Source: Sipunculus nudus (lineage: Eukaryota; Annelida; Sipuncula; Golfingiida; Sipunculidae). Taken from it: a stretch of DNA of 64,000 nucleotides. Position 1 is the first letter of the stretch. The number at the start of each line of letters is the position of its first letter. Positions 56,648 through 64,000 of this stretch are shown in pieces. Below the pieces are notes generated by a model, which did not search any database, had not been told where the DNA came from, and saw nothing but the letters and a program-made list of their open reading frames with translations. The stretch is taken from the NCBI GenBank assembly GCA_026874595.1, contig CM049307.1, positions 32,103,862 to 32,167,861 on the forward strand, written 5' to 3'. The position numbers and the translations under genes are program-made.

Positions 56648-59600
56648 AACAAGGCCTACAGGCCTAATGCAAACCTGTGCATTGGGAAATACACCAGGTA
56701 TAATGCTTCAATGCTGGACCATTACCTTTCATGTATATGAACAATGTAAGTAATAACATTTTGAATAAGAAACAATTACACAAACATCACTGCTGAAATT
56801 CTGGCATGGGTGCACACAACACAAAAATGATTGTAGCTGGCACCACCAGTCTTGTATACAACGAAGCTATCAGAGATATATACATATGCCCAATACTAGA
56901 CTGATATATCAAACCCCTCCTGAGAAATAAGCAGGGATACACACTTTGCAAAAATTACTGTAGGTGGCACCACCAGTCTTGTATACGACAAAGCTATTCA
57001 ATATGTATAAATATGCCCAATATCAGGCTGATATATCAAATTCCTCTGTAGAAATAAGCAGGCACATACACTGTGCAAAAGTCATTGTAGGTGGCGACAT
57101 CTGTCTTGTGAAAGAGAAAGCCATCAAAGACACATAGACAGGTCAAAATATCAGGCCAATACATCAAACTTACCTTGAGTCTGATGCATGGGGCTGACCA
57201 GGCTTAGGTGAGAAAAGCAGTTGCCCCAAGTGAACTGTAACAAATTGCTGACTCAGGCTACTGCACTGAGTGAACTCATGACCTGCACCTGGCTAGACTG
57301 AGTGAACTTTTGACCTGTACCTGGCTGCACTGAGTGAACTCTTGACCTGTTGCATAATATTAAACAGCTGGCAGTCTGCAAAAGCTATAAATAGATCCAG
57401 ATTGAACTTTGGTGCCAAATCTGATGCAGTTGGCAGTCTGCCAATGCTATAAATAGAATGCAGCTACTGCACCAAGTGAACTCCTGACCTATGTCTGGCT
57501 GCACTGAGTGAACTCTTGACCTGTTGCCTAATCTAAAACAGTTGACAGTCTGCCAAAGCTATAAATAGATCCAGACTGACCTTTGGTCTGTTGCCAAATC
57601 TGAAATTATAGCCACACCATTGCATAAGCTCACAGATTGGCTCCACATGCAGCCCTGAGGGGCATGACACACATGAGGTGATCACATGATACTCATGAGG
57701 TGATCACTTGCTACCTATGAGGTGATCACATGGTGCCCATGAGGTGTTCACATGTCACCCATGAGGTGATGACATGCCTTGTGCTTGGCTGCACTGATTG
57801 AACCTCTGACCTATATCTATCTGCGATGAATGAACTCTTGATCTGTTGCCAAATCTGGCAGTTGGCAGTTTCTCAACCTATTTAAAGATACAGACACAAT
57901 CTTGGCCTGTTGGTAAATTTGTTTACAAATACTGAAAGACTTTGGCTAAAATGCTTTTTTTTTCAAGCTGACATATTCATAAACTTTTTATCAAAATATC
58001 TAGAATAATAAAAGTTGCAGTCCTTTCATTGTTAAAGGTCCAATAATTCTGCCAAAAATCATTCAAGTAAACTTGAACAAAGGCCACCTAAGAATAATTT
58101 TTGTGCAATGTTACAGAAGTTATAATTGAAACAATAATTTTTTAGAAGAACACTATTGCAGTCCTCAGTTTGAAATAGACATAATAATGGCCATAAGACC
58201 AACTTAAGTTTTTCATGACTCAACCAAAAATCAACAAACTCAATCTGTTCTGATATGATTGAAAGAACCATGTCCTAGGATAATACTTTTGAAAAATTGA
58301 ACAATTCAACTTGACAGTTTCATCATAAACATTTTAAGCTGAAAGAGGCTAAAATTATGAGGTTTTTGCCCAAAAAAATAGGTCAATGTAGGTGGCACCA
58401 CAAAATCTGCAATTTTAAATGTATGTCATGTGACCAACATTTGCACAATACTTGTGTAATGCTAGCTTCTGCCATTTCTGAGATTACTATGTCAGTATGC
58501 TTACTTGGCCAAATGACTAAGTTCAAATTCGTGTAACTCCACTAAAATTTATCAAATGCAAACCATTTGAACAAACATGAGAGGGCTTGCCTCTGGGTTC
58601 ATTTCTGTAAAATATTGAACAATTTGGCAGGACCGTTTACAAGAAGAAGACTTTTAAAGTTTTGTCAGCTTTTTCCCTATAATATCCCTAAGTAAATGCA
58701 GATAGCATAAAAATAAGCTGGCTTCCACAATGTTTGATATGTGACAGATTATTGCATAAAATCAGGGGATGGTAGCTCCTGCTATTCCTGAGAAATTATG
58801 GGTTCATGTACAGATGACCAATGACCCCTGTACAAAAAAGGTTGATGCAGGTTGCGCCGCCAATACCTGAATTTCATATCTGACTCATGTGACCAACACT
58901 GGCATAAAATTGGTGATGATAGCTCTGGCTGTTTCTGAGACTGTCATTTTAGTAAGCTTTTTTGGACAGATGACTAAGTTAAACTTCCTGTAACTCATTC
59001 AAAATTCACCGAACTTGAACCATTTGAACAAACTTGAGAGAGATGGTATAAAAGATTATTTCTGTGAAATATTGAACAATTTGGCTTAACCGTTTCGGCG
59101 GGGAAAATTTTTTAAGGGTTTTAGCTTTTTCTCTATAAAATCTAAGAAAATGCAGAGTTTTTCAGATGGCTAATTTTTTGCATTTAATTTCATGATGTTA
59201 GCTCCAGTCATTTTCGAGATATTATGGGTTTACATTCAGACAACGGATGCCGCCACACCATCGCATTAGCTCAGAGGTTCGCAAAAAATTACTACAAATG
59301 CATATTGAATGCAAAATTATAATACAAATATATCTCACTGATGGCAAAATCTTGAATTAAGTTGAGCTTGGAGACTAATTATTTATAATCCATGTACAGC
59401 CATCTTTATATACCCACAGAGAGCTGCATACCTGTGATTGTAAACATTGTCTTAGCATGAGGAATATCTAAAATCATAAATCTACATTTTTAAAAGCTTT
59501 TAAAAAACATACTTGTCAATATTAACCATAGATAACCTGAAATCTAAATGTCTAGAGGCATTCTGTAACAGATGCTGATAAACTGGTGCCAGGCTAGAAG

Positions 59601-60661
59601 TATCTGCTTCACATAGCTCATATATATGGTAAAATGTCTCAATTAAATCTTAATGATTCAGCCAAAATTCATTCTTTTGAACCATAAAAGACACTTATTA
59701 TAAGAATTATTCAGGAGATTATTCTTGCAAAGTATCAAAAAAATTTGCCTCAGTGACACCAGTCAAAAAAAGTTTTGCAGGTTAATAACTCATATTTGAA
59801 AATACAGCAAAATGGCTAAGTTAAGCTTCCTGTAACACAGCCAAAAATCACTGAACCTAAACTATTTGAACAAACTTGAATTATCAACATCTAAGGATTA
59901 TTAATGTGTGAGATTTAAGAATTTGGCCCAGTGGTTTTTGTTGAGAAGATCTTTGTAGCCACTGAGCTAAAATAGGCTGTTATGGCATATGACTAAATTC
60001 AGCTTCCCATAACTCAGCTAAAAGTCACTAAACCGAGACCATTTGGACAAACTTCAGAAAGCACTACCCTAGGATCATTTCTGTGCGATATTAAACAATT
60101 AGGCCATATGATTTCAAAGAAGAAGTTTTTTGTGGCTGTCAGTATGATATGGGCACTGATGACCCCTGTACAAAAAAGGCTGATGCTCAATTTCAGATAT
60201 GACTCATGTGACCAACACTGGCATTAAATTTGGTGATGAAAGCTCTAGCCGAGATTGTAATTTTAGAATGCTTTTTTGGACAGCTGACTAAGTTCAACTT
60301 CTTGTAACTAGGCCAAAAATCACTGAACTTAAACCATTCAAACAAACTTGAGAGAGATTGTTCCATGAATCATTTCTTTGAAATATTTGACAATATGGCT
60401 GAACAATTTCAGAGAAGATTTTTAAAGCTTTTTTAGATTTTTACCTATAAAATCTAAGAAAATGCAGTTATAGCCAAAAAAAGCAAAATCTGACAGAGTT
60501 TTTTAGATGACTAATTTTTAGCAAAAAATTTTGTGATGCTAACTCTTGCCATTTTCAAGATAGTATGGGTTAATGTACAGACAAAGGACAACAGATGCCG
60601 GCTGACAGATGCCAGACACCGGACGACGCCACACCATCCCATAAGCTCACAGGTTTGCTAA
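56648..60661 (-). mobile_element. Large Helentron-type element, family 2
   Basis: Starts AACAAGGCCTACAGGCCTAA, then a GCAAACCTGTG subterminal repeat; ends CATAAGCTCACAGGTTTGCTAA. Internal terminal-like blocks at about 57607 and 59250 show that it is a compound of several copies or has grown in tandem. It contains a three-unit 127-bp array (56841, 56968, 57096), an actgagtgaactcttgacctg array (57240-57560) and the catgaggtgatcacatg array (57660-57770). No protein frame. Confidence 0.75.
57660..57775 (+). repeat. Short array of catgaggtgatcacatg
   Basis: Five imperfect units of about 23-27 bases, each with gaggtgatcac or a variant. It lies inside the family-2 Helentron. Confidence 0.75.
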
Positions 60662-61777
60662 TAAAAGGCAGACTCTTCTATCATAAGCCACAAATCAATG
60701 AAAAGTTATTAATGTTCAAATTGTAAGAGAGTTATATTTAGGAATAGAGGTGAAAATGTCTAGTTTCAGAATTGCCAGGAAAACATTTTTTTCCAAAACA
60801 AATCCAAAATGTAAATCAGAAGGTTGACCATAGCTGGTTAAAAGGGTCTATTCCAATATTTGATGTCATTTGATTTCATTTTGTTTATATCCATTTGATT
60901 GATACATGTGGGGGAATGGGCACCAAAGTAATCTAAACACATTCAAGAAGGACATATGGCAGGAAGTCTGACAAACCAGATTTTTCCAATGGCATTTTGG
61001 CAACCAGTGACCTTTCAGCTACTGTATATAAGCAACCTGCAACCTTCAGTTACATAAGTTTCTGCATATGACACATGTACTGTGGTTATCAACAGCTTGC
61101 AGATTAATAAGGTCATACATGTTTCACATAAGAACCATTCTATGCAGGAATTACCTGAAGTTCTTTAAAAAAAATACTGTGGATTCAGACTTTTTGTTGC
61201 GGTTTTTATTTTTGTAGAATTTGTGGCTAGCTTTTATCCAAGAAAAAAATTTAAAACCCACATTCATTTAGAGAAATCTGTCAAGATGACCCACATTTTT
61301 TTTAGATTAAGCCAGGAATCACATAAATTCTACAGATTAACAGGTGAATATTTAGCTTTAACTTTGTTACAAGCTCTCTGTATTATAATGGATCACATAA
61401 CCAACAGTGCACAAATTCAAGTGGTGGAGGCAAGAAATTGGAACATAGAACTTTTACAAATTATGTTCTCTGGAAAATTTTCAATTTAGTTGGAACATCA
61501 AATTTTCACAAATTATATTCTCAGGAATTTTTTTAATTTAATTGGAACAGAATTTTCACAAATTATATTCTCTGGAAAATTTATAAGACTTGACCAAGAA
61601 AAAATAAAAGTACTGCTTAATTTTATCTATGATATGATTGGTATTTACTGAGCCACACATGCAAACATTCATGAAAAACCACAGTCATTGATGAGCTACT
61701 AAAATTATGCATAAAATATGAAAAAATATGCATAAAAGAATGAAAAACAAAAAATCATTCTAGCCATTTCTTTCAAG
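60662..61777. other. Intergenic DNA with one dispersed repeat
   Basis: Contains 60890-61330 (partner of 3410-3870) and, at 61440-61580, three imperfect copies of 'ggaacat.gaattttcacaaattatattctc.ggaaaattt'. No gene seen. Confidence 0.45.
60890..61330 (+). repeat. Diverged dispersed repeat (partner near 3.4-3.9 kb)
   Basis: Shares 'caatggcattttggcaaccagtgacctttc', 'gcaacctgcaacctt..gttacat' and weaker blocks with 3410-3870. Ends and class unknown. Confidence 0.5.
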
Positions 61778-63692
61778 AACAAGTGACCAATGGGTCATGA
61801 CACTCAGCTGACTGGGAATAGATTTGCAAAAGGAAATATTATCATCTGAATGGTAGTATATACTCATTCAACTGAAGCATCAAACAGATTATCCAACAGG
61901 CCAAGATTGTGTTTGTATTTATATATCTCAAAAATAGAGAAAAAATGCTTAAAAATACAAGTGGCTCCACAAGTCTGAAGAAACTAATAAAAAGACTTAA
62001 TGGTCAATATGCATGCAAAAAATCATGGTGATCTCTGCATTAGTTGTTCAGATACTTCAGAATTTGTATCAAATTTTCCATTATTCCGAACTGTACTTTG
62101 GAGTGCCATTGCTCAAAGGATATGGGTAACAGAGACCTAATTTCAGGTTTCCATGGAGACTTTTCATGGGCCTCCCTGTGTGTCAAGAATGAAGATTCTA
62201 GGTCAAGTTGTTACAATTTGTGCCTTGTAAACAGATGACGGCATCCTTAAAGGTCTCAAAAATAAAGAAAAAAATTTGAAAAATTGAATAAAATATAGGT
62301 GGCACCACCAGTCTGCAGAAACTGATGAAACACTCCATAAAAAATATCCATCCAAAGTATCATGGTGATCTCTGCATTAGTTGTTCAGATACTTCAGCTT
62401 TTGTATCAAATTGTTCATTATTCTGAGGGTTACTTAGGAGTCCTATAGCTTGAAGGATATGGGAAACAGAGACCTAATTTCAGGTTTCCACAGACACTTT
62501 TCATGGGCCTCCTTGCATGACCAGAATGAAGATTCTAGGTCCAGTTGTTATGATTTGTACTCTGTTGACAGATAACCACATCTTTAAAGGTCTCAAAAAT
62601 AGAGGAAAAAATTCATAAAAATTTGAAAAAATAGAGGTGGCACACCCAGTCTGCAGAAACTGATGGAACACCTCATGATCAATATGTATGCCAAAAATCA
62701 TGACCATCAGTGTTGTAGTTATTGAGAAACTGCAGTTTTTGTATCAAATTTTTCATCATTCTTAGGGGTATTTTGGGAGCCATACAGCTTAAAGGATATG
62801 GGTAACAGAGACCTAATTTCAGTTTTCCATGGAGACTTGTCATGGGTCTCCCTGTGTGTCAAGAATGAAGATTCTAGGTCCAGTCTATACGATTTGTGCC
62901 CTGTTAACAGATTTTCATATCTTTAAAGGTCGCAAAAGTAGAGAAAAAAAATTTGTAAAAAAAAACGAACAAATACACGTGGTGCCATCAGTCTGCAGAA
63001 ACTGATGAAACATTCCATGATCAATATCCATGCAAACAATAATGGTGTTCTCTGCATTAGTTGTTCAGATACTTCAGCTTTTGTATCAAATTTTCACATT
63101 AATTCCGAGCTGTACTTTGGAGTGTCATTGCTCAAAGGATATGGGTAACAGAGGTCTAATTTCAGGTTTCCATGGAGACTTTTCATGGGTCTCCCTGTGT
63201 GTCAAGAATGAAGATTCTAGGTCCAGTCGTTACGATTAATTACCCTGTTGACAGATAACAACATCCTTAAAGGTCTCATAAATAGAGAAAAAAATTCATA
63301 AAAAAATAAAAAAATACAGGTGGCGCCACCAGTCTGCAGAAACTGATGAAACATCTCATGATCAATATGTATGCCAAAAATCATGACTATCAGTGATGTA
63401 GTTAATGAGATATTGAAGTTTTTGTATGAAATTTTAGACTATTCTGGGGGGTACTTTGGGGTCCAATAGCTCAAAGGATATGGGTAACAGAGACCTAATT
63501 TCTGGTTTCCAAGGAGATTTTTCATGGACCTCTCAGAATATTCAGTTACAAGATTGTAAGTCCAGGGATACCATTTGTGCCAGGTTAACGGACAGACAGA
63601 CAGACGGACAGACGGACAGACAGACGGAAGGACGGACGACGGACAAAGAGTGATCGCTATAGCTCAGCATGACTGAAAGTCAGCTGAGCTAA
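61778..63692 (-). mobile_element. Helentron-type element, subfamily 1B, with five 340-bp units
   Basis: Starts AACAAGTGACCAATGGGTCA with CTCAGCTGA; ends in a gacagacagacggac tract and CATGACTGAAAGTCAGCTGAGCTAA. The core has five tandem monomers, anchored at gtctgcagaaactgatg or close variants: 61973, 62311, 62649, 62991 and 63332 (spacing 338-342). Each carries a phrase like 'atatgggtaacagagacctaatttcaggtttcc'. This is the best-preserved multi-unit copy of the subfamily. Open frames in it are by-products of the repeat. Confidence 0.85.
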
Positions 63693-64000
63693 AAAGGGCT
63701 GAATCCTCCATAATTTGCAATCAAATTTATTGTTTTCATGTTTCACTGACATCCAAAACCAGATGAATGTATTCAAAGTCTACAAAATTATTTCAGTGGA
63801 AGAGTTATGAATTGGCATAGATCCAACGTGACTTCTGTATCTTATATTTTGAACATATTTTAAATTTCTGTATATTGATGTGAATGGTACTACCTAGCTG
63901 TAACAGGAATCAAATTTAGCAAAAAAAGGACAATTAACAACAGAATAAGACGTGAGCTGTCTCCAGAAAACATTTTACTGGTAAATTTGTCTACCTGATT
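63693..64000. other. No feature recognised
   Basis: AT-rich sequence up to the window end. Confidence 0.4.

Noticed and set aside
62044..63653. Repeated plus-strand frames with GNRDLISGFHGDFSW-like peptides
   Set aside because: Each lies at the same place in a 340-bp Helentron monomer; the recurrence is caused by the repeat.

Overview
The window looks like intronic and intergenic DNA from a large, repeat-rich animal genome. It is AT-rich, has no bacterial-style gene packing, and no open frame longer than about 170 codons. The repeats point to a lophotrochozoan, most likely a mollusc and perhaps a bivalve. The clearest clue is several families of Helentron-type (Helitron2) elements, each with a hairpin end, subterminal inverted repeats, a (GTCC)n-like tract and a tandem-repeat core. 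This assignment rests on recognising repeat families and was not checked by search.

Host genes are small exons on the minus strand, separated by introns of up to about 12 kb. The best case is a gene fragment read from 53473 down to 22448. Eight exons with canonical splice sites join in one open frame of 245 codons plus a stop. They encode the C-terminal part of a protein I do not recognise, with a CxxC...CxxC pair near its end. A second minus-strand fragment (11533 to 5842, perhaps starting near 19520) encodes another unrecognised C-terminus; one exon changes frame in the middle. An exon-like block at 21373-21486 lies between them and may belong to either. On the plus strand, 45700-47365 looks like a three-exon polyadenylated transcript with no long frame.

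Mobile DNA dominates. 1-3 kb: a CR1/L2-like LINE with a Helitron inserted right behind its stop codon. 5-8 kb: a MITE and an L1/Tx1-like LINE remnant. 8-11 kb: one Helentron inside another. 15-19 kb: more Helentron copies of two families. 19.6-21.4 kb: a 44-bp minisatellite whose first unit overlaps the end of an exon. 25-26.6 kb: a third Helentron family with eight 180-bp units. 34.2-35.9 kb: a foldback element with inverted repeats of about 400 bp. 36.7-42.6 kb: a non-autonomous LTR retrotransposon with intact LTRs and a 4-bp target duplication, holding a nested Helentron. 43.3-44.2 kb: a second Helitron, in another dispersed repeat. 47.5-51 kb: another Helentron copy plus an ACATATATGGG array. 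53.5-55.2 kb: a compound repeat. 56.6-60.7 and 61.8-63.7 kb: two large Helentron copies with tandem cores.

I found no tRNA, rRNA or CRISPR array and no dedicated novel defence or metabolic system. The most interesting points are the reconstructable split gene, the minisatellite that repeats a splice-donor consensus, the foldback element and the layered insertions.
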